A stretch of DNA of 64,000 nt, taken from assembly GCF_003635115.1 (NCBI RefSeq), contig NZ_RBXJ01000001.1, positions 930,001 through 994,000 of the forward strand, read 5' to 3'. The translations under genes were made by a program, and so were the position numbers. This document shows, piece by piece, positions 9,415 through 17,507 of this stretch; position 1 is the first letter of the stretch; each line of letters opens with the position of its first letter. Origin of the DNA: Microbacterium sp. AG1240 (GTDB lineage: Bacteria > Actinomycetota > Actinomycetes > Actinomycetales > Microbacteriaceae). The notes below the pieces were generated by a model, which was not told where the DNA came from, searched no databases, and was given only the letters and a program-made list of their open reading frames with translations.

Positions 9415-10799
9415 CCGATTCACGCGCACGCCGCTGGGCCACCACGAGCGCACGTCTCGTCGTGGGAACGGGTATCGCCGCGGCCGCCGTCGTGGCGGTC
9501 GGGGCCGGGATCGCCGCCCCCTGGCCGAGTCTGTCGGCCGAGCCGGTCAGCGTCTCGGCGACCCCGACGCCCTCGGCCGCCACGGTCGTCTGCGACGGTC
9601 CGGTCCTCGCTCTGGGCCGCACCGTCGAAGACTCGTCGGCGATCAGCATCGCCGCGGGGCAGTCCGTCGTGTCGGGGCCGTCGACCACCGCCGCGGAGCC
9701 GGTGACCGTCACCGGGCCCGCAGGAGCCGAACCCGTCGCGCTCTCGGCCGATCCGTCGGGGGGAGTGCGGGCGGAGCTGGCGGCGTCGGGCTCGGCGTCG
9801 CTCGCCGACGCCGACCTCGCCGGATTCGCCGCCTCCTCGTGCACGACCCCGCTGATGGAGTCGTGGCTCGTGGGCGGAGCGACCACCACCGGTTCGAACG
9901 ATCTGATCGTCGTGTCGAACCCGGGCGACGTCGCAGCGACCGTGCAGCTCACCGTCTACGGCGTCGACGGTCCGCGGCTGCCTCCGGGGGGCAGCAACCG
10001 CGTGGTCGCCGCCGGATCGCAGGTGGTGATCCCGCTGGCGGGCCTCCTCCTCGGCGAGGAGAGCCCGGTGGTGCGGGTCACCTCGAGCGGTGCGCCCGTG
10101 CGCGCGTCGCTCCAGGCGAGCCTGGCCCGGGCGCTGACGCCCGGCGGCGTCGACCAGGTCGGCGCGCTCGCCGCCGCCTCGCCCCGTCAGGTGATGCCGG
10201 GCGTATCGGTGGTGTCCGAGCCCGACGGCGCGAACTCGGCGACCATCGTTCGCCTGCTCGCGCCGGTGGGCGACGCGGAGGCGACGGTCACCATCGCGTC
10301 GGTCGACGGTTCCGCGGCTGCGCGCACCTCGACGGTGCCCCTGACGGCAGGACTGCCCTCCTCGCTCGCCTACGACGATCTCGAGCCCGGGCGCTACACG
10401 GTCACGGTCGACGCATCCGTGCCCGTCGTCGCCGGAACCTTCCAGGCGACCGGTTTCGGCGAGGGCGACGACTTCGCCTGGTACACGTCGGCCCCCGAGA
10501 TCTCCACCGCGAGCGTCTTCGCCGTGCCCGACGGCCCCGATGCCACCCTCACGATCGCGAACGCGGGAGCCGAGGCCGCGACCGTCGCCCTGGTCGACAC
10601 CACCGTCGGCGGCTCCACCACCCTCTCCGTCGCGGCCGGCGGTTCGACCACCGCCCCCGTCTCACCCGGCAGCGTCTACCGGATCGAGCCCTCCGCGCAG
10701 GTCTACGCCGGTGTCGACTTCTCGTCGGAGAGCGCGATCGGCGCGTTCGTCGTGTGGGCATCGGATGCTGCGGCTCCGCCGCTGACCGTGTACCCCTGA
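9411..10799 (+). CDS. DUF5719 family secreted or anchored protein
   Basis: 462 residues: a basic start, then one hydrophobic segment at ~16-38 (LVVGTGIAAAAVVAVGAG) serving as signal or anchor. The long Ser/Thr/Ala/Val-rich extracytoplasmic part has no enzyme motif and shows repeated beta-type stretches (NPGDVAATVQLTVYGVDG, ANAGAEAATVALVDTTVGG). It matches the DUF5719 proteins always encoded next to the whiB2-linked GT2. Physical coupling (ATGA overlap at 9411-9414) suggests the two act together at the cell envelope. The gene converges on the zincin-like gene, 99 nt away. Biochemical function is unknown. Confidence 0.8.
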   Translation: MTDSRARRWATTSARLVVGTGIAAAAVVAVGAGIAAPWPSLSAEPVSVSATPTPSAATVVCDGPVLALGRTVEDSSAISIAAGQSVVSGPSTTAAEPVTVTGPAGAEPVALSADPSGGVRAELAASGSASLADADLAGFAASSCTTPLMESWLVGGATTTGSNDLIVVSNPGDVAATVQLTVYGVDGPRLPPGGSNRVVAAGSQVVIPLAGLLLGEESPVVRVTSSGAPVRASLQASLARALTPGGVDQVGALAAASPRQVMPGVSVVSEPDGANSATIVRLLAPVGDAEATVTIASVDGSAAARTSTVPLTAGLPSSLAYDDLEPGRYTVTVDASVPVVAGTFQATGFGEGDDFAWYTSAPEISTASVFAVPDGPDATLTIANAGAEAATVALVDTTVGGSTTLSVAAGGSTTAPVSPGSVYRIEPSAQVYAGVDFSSESAIGAFVVWASDAAAPPLTVYP

Positions 10800-10806
10800 G
10801 CCGACG

Positions 10807-10849
10807 CACCCGCCGTCATCGGTGACATCGGTCGAGATCGGTGCGGGTG
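10807..10849. terminator. possible bidirectional terminator hairpin
   Basis: CACCCGC (10807-10813) pairs with GCGGGTG (10843-10849) between the converging DUF5719 and zincin-like genes. The loop contains three copies of ATCGGT spaced 9 nt apart. There is no T tract, so this is weak. The rest of 10800-10898 holds nothing I can recognise. Confidence 0.3.
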
Positions 10850-10898
10850 AGCGCTCGCGCGCACCGCTTCGGGCCGATCCGACCGACGGGGGCGAGCC

Positions 10899-11333
10899 TC
10901 AGAAGAAGCGGAAGCGCTCGGGGCCGAGGTCCCACGGGTCGCGGTCGAGGTACTCCGCGGCGGCACGGAAGACGCATCCCTCGATCACCATCCGACGGTG
11001 CAGCTCGTCGTCGCGGTGCAGGTGACTGAGCCGCTCGATCGGCACGCGGAAGAGGATGATGCGCTTCTCCTCGCGCAGCACCCGCCACCGGGGGATGCCG
11101 GCGTCCTCGACGAGCGGCGGCATGATGCCGATCTCGAACGAGACGTCGCGCAGTTCGTCCCACGCCGACCGGAGGAACTCCGCCGCCGTACCGACGGTGA
11201 GCTCGAAGCGCTCCGCGCGCGTGTCGAGCGGCGGGAGCGGCGGACGCACCACCGGGCTGCGGTTCTCCCGCCCGTGGCGACCGTGACGAGACGCGCGCGG
11301 TGCCGCGGCCTCTCGAACCCGTCGCCACGCCAT
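10899..11333 (-). CDS. metallopeptidase-family (zincin-1 like) protein lacking HExxH
   Basis: 144 residues from ATG 11333. The position between DUF5719 and DUF3499, and the C-terminus (IIMLFRVPIE-like strand, then an ELHRRMVIEGCVFRAAAEYL helix ending DPWDLGPERFRFF), match the small 'metallopeptidase family' (Zincin_1, Rv3259-like) protein of this block. The usual zinc helix HExxH is replaced by HRRMVIE, so proteolytic activity is doubtful. ATG 11333 is chosen because TAGGAT (11347-11342 on this strand) lies 8 nt upstream. Longer versions up to 11447 have atypical N-termini. Function unknown. Confidence 0.75.
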   Translation of the reverse strand: MAWRRVREAAAPRASRHGRHGRENRSPVVRPPLPPLDTRAERFELTVGTAAEFLRSAWDELRDVSFEIGIMPPLVEDAGIPRWRVLREEKRIILFRVPIERLSHLHRDDELHRRMVIEGCVFRAAAEYLDRDPWDLGPERFRFF

Positions 11334-11424
11334 GCGGCCCATCCTACGCGGCGGCGGCCCGGCGTTCGGCGGTGCGCGGGGTGGCGTCGCGGTCGCGGGG
11401 GAGGCCCGGACTACGCTCGGGACA

Positions 11425-11631
11425 ATGCGCGAGAGACTGTGTTCCAAGGTGGCGTGCGCCCGCGAGGCCGTGTCGACGTTGACGTACGACTACGGCGATC
11501 AGATGGCCGCGATCGGACCACTGGGGCGCGCCGACGACCCTCACGCACACGATCTCTGCGCGATCCATACCGAGCGCCTCTCCGTGCCGCGCGGGTGGAT
11601 CGTCGTGCGGCACGAGACCCTCCAGGTCTGA
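11425..11631 (+). CDS. DUF3499 small cysteine/histidine protein
   Basis: A 68-residue protein starting MRERLCSKVACAREAV. Cys6 and Cys11 near the start, and HDLCAIHTERL in the middle, look like a small zinc or metal site. The family (DUF3499, Rv3258c in M. tuberculosis) is nearly universal in actinobacteria beside whiB2 and manA, with no assigned function. TACGCT (11412-11417) is followed after 7 nt by ATG 11425 and there is no Shine-Dalgarno, so a leaderless mRNA is likely. The 91-nt gap to the divergent zincin-like gene at 11333 carries the -10 elements of both genes. Confidence 0.85.
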   Translation: MRERLCSKVACAREAVSTLTYDYGDQMAAIGPLGRADDPHAHDLCAIHTERLSVPRGWIVVRHETLQV

Positions 11632-11646
11632 CCCCGGCTCGACGAC

Positions 11647-12474
11647 TCAGCGCAGCGTGTCGCCCGTGCCCGCGAGCAGTGCGTCCACCCGAGTGTTCTG
11701 ACCGTTCAGCGCGCGCCACTCGCGATCGCGGCGCACCGCCGCCACGCCCCGCAGCAGCGTCTCCGCGTCGACCGGCGGGACCGGGGCGACATGCGGACGC
11801 ACCTCGGCGGCGAGGGACGCGGCGAGCCGGGCGCGGGGTGCGGGCTGCAGATCGGACGCCTGCCGAACGAACTGGGCGATGCGCGAGGAGAGCCGGTCGG
11901 GGAGCCGGTCGACATCGGCCGTGCGCGCCCAGTCGACGAGCGCATCGGGAACCCCGGGAGCGGGCGCCGGAAGACGCGTCGTGCGCGTGCGCTCGGAATA
12001 CGTGCCGGCCAGCAGATCGCCGATCCGTTGTGCGCGGGGCGTGAAGGCGCCGACGAGAGCGGCGGCCGAGCCGACGGTGAGCCAGATCTCGAGCACTCCG
12101 GCCAGGGACCGCAGCAGCGCGTGGCGGAACCCCGCCGCCCCTCCGTCGGCGCGGACGATCCGGCCGCCCACGGCCAGCTTCCCCAGGCTCCGCCCACGGG
12201 TGACGGTCTCGACGGTCGTCGGCAGCACGACGGCGACCAGCACCAGCACGACGATGACGACGATCGGCAGCACCTCCGCGCTCAGCGCCCCGGCGTCGAT
12301 CAGGGCGAAGGTCGCGAGCGCGAGCAGCACGAGCACCACGATCGAGACGACCATGTCGATCAGGAGGCCGACCCCGCGGAGGAAGAAGCCCACGGGCTGC
12401 ACGTCGAGGGCGACGGCCTCGCCGGTGAGGGTCTCCTCCTGAGGGATCCGTACCGGGGCGGGCGCCTGCGTCAT
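11647..12474 (-). CDS. RDD family membrane protein
   Basis: 275 residues from ATG 12474. The RDD signature is visible as VGFFLRGVGLLIDMVVSIVV (Arg, then Asp in the first TM) and RGRSLGKLAVGGRIV, with three TM helices in the first ~160 residues. The C-terminal cytosolic tail (LPDRLSSRIAQFVRQASDLQ) is Arg-rich. RDD proteins are proposed transporters or membrane scaffolds. In actinobacteria this one pairs with SpoIIM, DUF58 and MoxR genes (Rv3692-Rv3695). It is divergent from spoIIM with only 15 nt between the start codons. Function is inferred from family only. Confidence 0.88.
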   Translation of the reverse strand: MTQAPAPVRIPQEETLTGEAVALDVQPVGFFLRGVGLLIDMVVSIVVLVLLALATFALIDAGALSAEVLPIVVIVVLVLVAVVLPTTVETVTRGRSLGKLAVGGRIVRADGGAAGFRHALLRSLAGVLEIWLTVGSAAALVGAFTPRAQRIGDLLAGTYSERTRTTRLPAPAPGVPDALVDWARTADVDRLPDRLSSRIAQFVRQASDLQPAPRARLAASLAAEVRPHVAPVPPVDAETLLRGVAAVRRDREWRALNGQNTRVDALLAGTGDTLR

Positions 12475-12489
12475 GGATACAGTTAACCA
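12475..12489. promoter_or_regulatory. 15-nt divergent promoter core, both mRNAs apparently leaderless
   Basis: On the plus strand TACAGT (12478-12483) precedes GTG 12490 by 6 nt. On the minus strand TAACTG (12485-12480) precedes ATG 12474 by 5 nt. The two -10 hexamers overlap by four bases around the palindrome GTTAAC (12482-12487). RNA polymerase could not melt both at once, so the genes should compete for, or alternate, initiation. Confidence 0.5.
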
Positions 12490-13485
12490 GTGGACCTCGA
12501 TGCCCTGACCGCCGCACGACGTGAGGAGTGGGCGCGCCTGGACGAACTCGGTCGCCGCCGTCGTCTCAGCGGCGCCGACGTCGACGAGCTGGTCACGCGC
12601 TACCGCGCAGCATCCGCCGATCTGGCCGACATCAAGACCTCGGCGGGCCGCACCCCGCAGGGCGATCACGTCTCGACCCTGCTCGCCCGCACGCGACTGC
12701 GGCTGACCGGTGCGCGCGAGAACGTGCTGCGCCAGGTTCCGCGATTCTTCCTGCGTCAATTGCCCGCGGCGCTGTATCGCGTGCGATGGACGACCCTGGC
12801 CGTCGCGGTGGCCTTCCTCGTGGTGGCGAGCCTCGTCGGATCATGGATCTCGTCGGATGCGGCGGCCCTCGCCTCGCTGGGTGAGCAGGCCGATCTGCAG
12901 GCCTACGCCGACGACCAGTTCACCGGGTACTACACCGAGAACCCCGCGGCGGTGTTCGCCGGCACGGTGTGGACGAACAACGCCTGGATCGCCGCCCAGT
13001 GCGTGATCTTCGGCATCACCGGCTTCTGGCCCGTCATGGTGGTCATGCAGAACGCCGTGGGCGTCGGTCAGGCCGCCGCCATCATGTTCGCCTTCGGCCG
13101 GGGCGACATCTTCTTCCAGTTCATCCTCCCGCACGGGCTGCTCGAGCTCACGGCCATCTTCGTCGCGGCCGCTGCGGGGCTGGGCATCTTCTGGGCGTGG
13201 ATCGCGCCGGGTCGTCGATCGCGCGGCGAGGCTCTCGCCGCGGCGGGGCGATCGCTCGGCACGATCGCGGTGGGCCTGGTGTTCGTCCTGGCGCTGTCGG
13301 GTCTGGTCGAGGGGTTCGTCACTCCGCAGGCGTGGCCGTGGCAGATCAAGCTCACGATCGGCGCGGGTGCGCTCGCGGTGTTCCTCGTCTACATGCTCGT
13401 GCTCGGCCGCCGCGCCGCCGAGGAGGGGGAGTCGGGCGATCTCACCGAGTACGAGGCGGGCACGCCCCGTCTCGTCGCCGGCTGA
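12490..13485 (+). CDS. stage II sporulation protein M-like membrane protein
   Basis: 331 residues with a soluble N-terminal helical region (~1-105: LTAARREEWARLDELGRRRR) and about six TM helices. A central motif (VFGITGFWPVMVVMQNAVGV, then FFQFILPHGLLELTAIFVA) is typical of the SpoIIM family (DUF95). In Bacillus SpoIIM works in engulfment. Non-sporulating actinobacteria keep it with RDD, MoxR and DUF58 genes, probably for envelope protein assembly. GTG 12490 follows TACAGT by 6 nt. The gene ends 57 nt before furA, in a stretch that carries the furA promoter/operator. Confidence 0.88.
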   Translation: MDLDALTAARREEWARLDELGRRRRLSGADVDELVTRYRAASADLADIKTSAGRTPQGDHVSTLLARTRLRLTGARENVLRQVPRFFLRQLPAALYRVRWTTLAVAVAFLVVASLVGSWISSDAAALASLGEQADLQAYADDQFTGYYTENPAAVFAGTVWTNNAWIAAQCVIFGITGFWPVMVVMQNAVGVGQAAAIMFAFGRGDIFFQFILPHGLLELTAIFVAAAAGLGIFWAWIAPGRRSRGEALAAAGRSLGTIAVGLVFVLALSGLVEGFVTPQAWPWQIKLTIGAGALAVFLVYMLVLGRRAAEEGESGDLTEYEAGTPRLVAG

Positions 13486-13502
13486 CACGCCCGGTGACCT
13501 GC

Positions 13503-13536
13503 TTTTTTTGAGCGAATCAAAAGAAGCCGCTAGGTT
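13503..13536 (+). promoter_or_regulatory. furA-katG promoter with Fur-type operator
   Basis: A T-rich inverted repeat, TTTTGA (13506-13511) / TCAAAA (13517-13522) with a 5-nt spacer, overlaps a -35 element TTGAGC (13508-13513). TAGGTT (13531-13536) follows at 17 nt, and GTG 13543 begins 6 nt later. Actinobacterial FurA binds an AT-rich site just upstream of its own gene, so this is the likely autoregulatory operator. Metal and peroxide responsiveness is inferred from the family. Confidence 0.65.
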
Positions 13537-13542
13537 GGAATC

Positions 13543-14034
13543 GTGCCCGATCTTCCCGTGACCTCCGAGACCGAGGGCGTGATCCGTCGATCGGGTCTGC
13601 GCGTCACGGGCACGCGGGTCGCGGTCTTCGACGCTCTGCGAGACCTGCCCCACGCGCGGGCCGACGATGTCTTCGAGCGGGTTCGCCCCGCGCTCGCTCA
13701 CACCAGCCTGCAGTCGGTGTACAACGCGCTCGGCGACCTCACGGCGGCAGGCTTGGTGCGTCGGATCGAGCCGGCGGGCCACCCCGGGCTCTTCGAGCTC
13801 CGGGTCGACGACAACCACCATCACCTCGTGTGCGCGTCCTGCGGCCGTATCGAAGACGTCGACTGCACGGTCGGGGCGGCGCCCTGCCTCGTGCCGGGCG
13901 ATACCCACGGCTTCACCGTCTTCTCGGCGGAGGTGACGTTCTGGGGTCTGTGCCGACCCTGCAGCGGCGCCGCAGCATCCGCCCCCACCGACTCGACCTC
14001 TGCCCTCACCCACCCCGCGGAAGGAACCGAATGA
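13543..14034 (+). CDS. furA: Fur-family peroxide/iron-sensing repressor
   Basis: A 163-residue Fur homologue. It has a winged-helix domain ([40 protein letters not shown] recognition region) and a metal site ([20 protein letters not shown]) with the His-rich stretch and CxxC typical of Fur/PerR proteins. It is followed immediately by katG with a 4-nt ATGA overlap, the classic actinobacterial furA-katG operon in which FurA represses both genes until oxidised. The GTG start follows TAGGTT by 6 nt, which suggests a leaderless transcript. The C-terminal ~20 residues are Ala/Ser/Pro-rich and probably disordered. Confidence 0.93.
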   Translation: MPDLPVTSETEGVIRRSGLRVTGTRVAVFDALRDLPHARADDVFERVRPALAHTSLQSVYNALGDLTAAGLVRRIEPAGHPGLFELRVDDNHHHLVCASCGRIEDVDCTVGAAPCLVPGDTHGFTVFSAEVTFWGLCRPCSGAAASAPTDSTSALTHPAEGTE

Positions 14035-16304
14035 CCGACAGCGATACCCCCGTCGTCACCGACGAGGAGACCGAATCGACCACGACCACCGGCCAGGAGT
14101 CGCCCGCCGCCGGCGCGAGCTGCCCCGTGCTGCACGAAGACCTTCCCCGTCCGACCGCGGGTGACCCGAACCACACGTGGTGGCCGAACAAGCTCAACAT
14201 CGACCTGCTCGCGTTCAACCCGGCCGAGCGCAACCCGCTCGGCGCGGAGTTCGACTACGCCGCCGCGTTCCAGGGCCTCGACCTCGCCGCGGTGAAGGCC
14301 GAGATCCTCGAGGTGCTGACGACCTCGCAGCCCTGGTGGCCCGCCGACTTCGGCCACTACGGCCCGCTGATGATCCGCCTCGCCTGGCACAGCGCCGGCA
14401 CGTACCGGGTATGGGACGGCCGCGGCGGTGCCGGAAGCGGCCAGCAGCGTTTCGCCCCGCTGAACAGCTGGCCCGACAACGTCGGTCTCGACAAGGGACG
14501 CCGCATCCTCTGGCCGCTGAAGAAGAAGTACGGGCAGAGCCTGTCGTGGGCCGACCTCTTCATCCTCGCGGGCAACGTCGCGCTGGAGTCGATGGGCTTC
14601 CAGACCTTCGGCTACGCCGGCGGCCGGAAGGACGTCTGGGAGCCCGAGAACGTCTACTGGGGCTCGGAGACCGAGTGGCTCGGCGACGAGAAGCGCTTCC
14701 CCGGTGGCCGCGAGGCGAAGAACCTCGAGAAGCCGCTCGCGGCGACCCACCTCGGACTCATCTACGTCAACCCCGAGGGCCCGGGCGGCAACCCCGACCC
14801 GATCGCCGCCGCGCACGACATCCGCGAGACGTTCGGCCGCATGGCCATGAACGACGAGGAGACCGTCGCGCTGATCGCCGGTGGCCACACCTTCGGGAAG
14901 ACGCACGGAGCGGCGCCCGACTCCAACCTCGAGGGCGACGTCGAAGCCGCGGGCATGGAGCAGCAGGGCCTGGGCTGGAAGAACAACCACGGCACCGGCA
15001 AGGGCGACGATCAGATCACCAGCGGGCTCGAGGTCACCTGGACCTACCACCCGACGCGTTGGGACAACGAGTTCTTCCACATCCTCTTCTCGTACGAGTG
15101 GGAGCTGTTCAAGAGCCCGGCGGGCGCCTGGCAGTGGCGTCCGAAGGACGGCGCCGGCTCCGACCTCGTGCCGCTGGCCCACGACCCCGCGTCGCGCCGC
15201 GAACCGCGCATGCTGACGACCGACCTCGCCCTGCGTTTCGACCCGTCGTACGGTGAGATCTCGCGCCGGTTCTTCGAGAACCCCGACGCGTTCGCCGACG
15301 CGTTCGCCCGTGCCTGGTTCAAGCTCACGCACCGCGATCTCGGTCCGAAGGTGCGCTACCTCGGACCCGAGGTTCCCGCCGAAGACCTCATCTGGCAGGA
15401 CCCGCTCCCGGCGGCCGAGTCCGAGCCGATCGACGAGACGGATGCTGCGGACCTCAAGCGCCGCATCCTCGAGTCGGGTCTCACGCCCGCCCAGCTCGTG
15501 TCGACCGCGTGGGCCGCAGCGTCCACGTTCCGCGGCGGCGACAAGCGCGGCGGCGTCAACGGTGCACGCATCCGTCTGGCTCCGCAGAAGGACTGGGAGG
15601 TCAACAACCCCGCCCAGCTCGCGACCGTGCTCGAGGCCCTCGAGGGCGTCAAGAGCGCGTTCGATGCGGCGCAGACCGCCGGCAAGCGCGTCTCGATCGC
15701 CGACCTCATCGTGCTGGCGGGCAACGCCGGCGTCGAGGAGGCGGCCCGCGCGGCCGGCGTCGAGGTCGTGATTCCCTTCCGCGCAGGACGCGTCGACGCG
15801 ACCCCCGAGCAGACCGACGAGAAGTCGTTCGAGTGGCTGGAGCCCGTCGCCGACGGCTTCCGCAACTACCAGAGCCGGTCGGCGTCGCTCCCGGCCGAGT
15901 ACCACCTGATCGACAAGGCCGCCCAGCTCACGCTGACCGCGCCCGAGACCACTGTGCTCGTCGGCGGACTCCGCGCGATCGGTGCCACCTGGGACGGCTC
16001 GTCGTTCGGTGTGCTCACCCAGACGCCGGGCGCGCTCACGAACGATTTCTTCGTGAACCTGCTCGAGCTCGGCACCACGTGGAAGCCGCTCGACCCCGGG
16101 TCGCACGCCTTCCAGGCGCACGACGACGCCACCGGTGAGGCGACCTGGATCGGCACCCGCGCCGACCTGGTGTTCGGCTCGAACTCCGAGCTGCGCGCCC
16201 TCGCCGAGGTCTACGCCTCCGACGACGCGAAGGAGAAGTTCGTCGCCGACTTCGTCGCCGCCTGGCAGAAGGTCACCGAGCTCGACCGGTTCGACCTGGT
16301 CTGA
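14031..16304 (+). CDS. katG: catalase-peroxidase
   Basis: A 757-residue bifunctional haem enzyme that removes hydrogen peroxide. The distal site is Arg116, Trp119 and His120 ([13 protein letters not shown]). The proximal haem ligand is His286 ([11 protein letters not shown]). The Trp119-Tyr245-Met271 set ([16 protein letters not shown]) corresponds to the Trp107-Tyr229-Met255 adduct of the M. tuberculosis enzyme. The Ser315 equivalent lies in QITSGLEV. The C-terminal duplicated, haem-free domain is complete. GGAAGGA precedes ATG 14031, which overlaps the furA stop, so expression should follow FurA control. Length and motifs are normal and no defect is seen. Confidence 0.97.
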   Translation: MTDSDTPVVTDEETESTTTTGQESPAAGASCPVLHEDLPRPTAGDPNHTWWPNKLNIDLLAFNPAERNPLGAEFDYAAAFQGLDLAAVKAEILEVLTTSQPWWPADFGHYGPLMIRLAWHSAGTYRVWDGRGGAGSGQQRFAPLNSWPDNVGLDKGRRILWPLKKKYGQSLSWADLFILAGNVALESMGFQTFGYAGGRKDVWEPENVYWGSETEWLGDEKRFPGGREAKNLEKPLAATHLGLIYVNPEGPGGNPDPIAAAHDIRETFGRMAMNDEETVALIAGGHTFGKTHGAAPDSNLEGDVEAAGMEQQGLGWKNNHGTGKGDDQITSGLEVTWTYHPTRWDNEFFHILFSYEWELFKSPAGAWQWRPKDGAGSDLVPLAHDPASRREPRMLTTDLALRFDPSYGEISRRFFENPDAFADAFARAWFKLTHRDLGPKVRYLGPEVPAEDLIWQDPLPAAESEPIDETDAADLKRRILESGLTPAQLVSTAWAAASTFRGGDKRGGVNGARIRLAPQKDWEVNNPAQLATVLEALEGVKSAFDAAQTAGKRVSIADLIVLAGNAGVEEAARAAGVEVVIPFRAGRVDATPEQTDEKSFEWLEPVADGFRNYQSRSASLPAEYHLIDKAAQLTLTAPETTVLVGGLRAIGATWDGSSFGVLTQTPGALTNDFFVNLLELGTTWKPLDPGSHAFQAHDDATGEATWIGTRADLVFGSNSELRALAEVYASDDAKEKFVADFVAAWQKVTELDRFDLV

Positions 16305-16313
16305 GCCCCACCA

Positions 16314-16349
16314 CGACGCGGCTCGTCCCTCCGGGGGCGGGCCGCGTCG
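16314..16349 (+). terminator. hairpin after katG
   Basis: CGACGCGGC (16314-16322) pairs with GCCGCGTCG (16341-16349) ten bases after the katG stop. There is no T tract, as is common in high-GC actinobacteria. The rest of 16305-16538 has no gene. It contains a directly repeated GCCCGCGTG (two copies near 16470-16495) and one GCAGCATCC (16407-16415), nothing else I recognise. Confidence 0.5.
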
Positions 16350-16538
16350 CCGTACCCGTGCCCGAGACGGGGGGATCGGGGCGTGCATGTCGGGGCCGCG
16401 GTCGGCGCAGCATCCATTCGCGGGATGCGGGGGATCGGTCGGGGCGCGGGTTTCGGGGTGTGGACTGCCCGCGTGTGGGCCGGAAGCCCGCGTGCGGCGC
16501 GAGCAGCACACACCTACACGCAGCCCGGGCGGGCGCGC

Positions 16539-17507
16539 TCAGCGGGCGTAGTGGGCGGCGAGGCGGGCGAGGCCCGCATCGAGCGACACCGCGGGAGACC
16601 AGTCGAGGTCGCGACGGATGCTGTGCTGCTCGAACCAGTGCGCGGTGGAGAGCTGCTCGGCGAGGAACCGGGTCATCGGCGGTTCGTCCGAGCCCGGGCG
16701 CACCGCCCACAGGCGCTCGACCAGCCCGCCCGCGGCGCGAGCGAGGGGCGCCGGCACGCTGACACGAGGAACCGACACACCGGCGGCACGGCACATGCCG
16801 GCGAGCAGGTCGCCGACCGGACGCGGCTCGCCGTTCGTGAGCACGTACGCGCGCCCGCCGACGTCGGGCGCGTGCTGGAGCGCGGCGACGATGCCGGATG
16901 CGGCGTTGTCGACGTAGGTCGAGTCGATGAGCGCCGTGCCCCCGTTGAGCAGCGGCAGTCGCCCGCGCCTCGCGCGGTCGATGATGCGCTCGACCAGTTG
17001 GGTATCGCCCGGGCCCCACACCAGATGCGGCCGCACGGCGACGACGGCGAGACCGTCGCGGTTGCGAGAGAGCGCGAGGATCTCGGCCTCGGCCTTGGTG
17101 CGCGCGTACTCGCCGCGCGCGCCGGCGGGGTCGGCGGGTTCCGCTCCGACCCCGGCCAGGGCGCTCCCGGCGTGCGCGACGGAGGGGGAGGAGACGTGCA
17201 CGAACCGGGGGACGCCGTGCGCCTCTGCGGCGTCGAGCAGCATCCGCGTGCCGTCGACGTTCACCGCTCGGAAGTCGGCGGGCGAGCCGGCGAGCGAGAC
17301 CTTCGCGGCGAGGTGCACGACGGCGTCCACACCCCGCGCGGCCCGGTCGACGATGCCGGCATCGGTGACGGACCCGAGCACGTCGATCACGCCCGGAACC
17401 CCCGAGGGGCGGCGCTGCAGCGTGCGCACCTCGTGCCCGGCATCGACGAGGGCCGCGGCGACCGCCCGCCCGAGGAACCCGGACGTACCGGTGGCGAGCA
17501 CGATCAC
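16539..17507 (-). CDS. oleD: 2-alkyl-3-oxoalkanoate reductase, olefin biosynthesis
   Basis: A 322-residue extended short-chain dehydrogenase. The Rossmann motif TGTSGFLG is at residues 6-13. DVLGSVTDAG and VHLAAKVSLA (NADP-binding strands) follow, with the active-site pair in EYARTKAEAE (Tyr-x3-Lys). It belongs to the 3-beta-HSD/OleD group, which reduces the 2-alkyl-3-ketoacid made by OleA to the 3-hydroxy acid used by OleC. The GTG start at 17507 overlaps the oleBC stop (GTGA), so it is the third gene of the translationally coupled oleA-oleBC-oleD operon. On its own it would only be called an epimerase/dehydratase; context makes OleD the best call. Confidence 0.85.
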   Translation of the reverse strand: MIVLATGTSGFLGRAVAAALVDAGHEVRTLQRRPSGVPGVIDVLGSVTDAGIVDRAARGVDAVVHLAAKVSLAGSPADFRAVNVDGTRMLLDAAEAHGVPRFVHVSSPSVAHAGSALAGVGAEPADPAGARGEYARTKAEAEILALSRNRDGLAVVAVRPHLVWGPGDTQLVERIIDRARRGRLPLLNGGTALIDSTYVDNAASGIVAALQHAPDVGGRAYVLTNGEPRPVGDLLAGMCRAAGVSVPRVSVPAPLARAAGGLVERLWAVRPGSDEPPMTRFLAEQLSTAHWFEQHSIRRDLDWSPAVSLDAGLARLAAHYAR

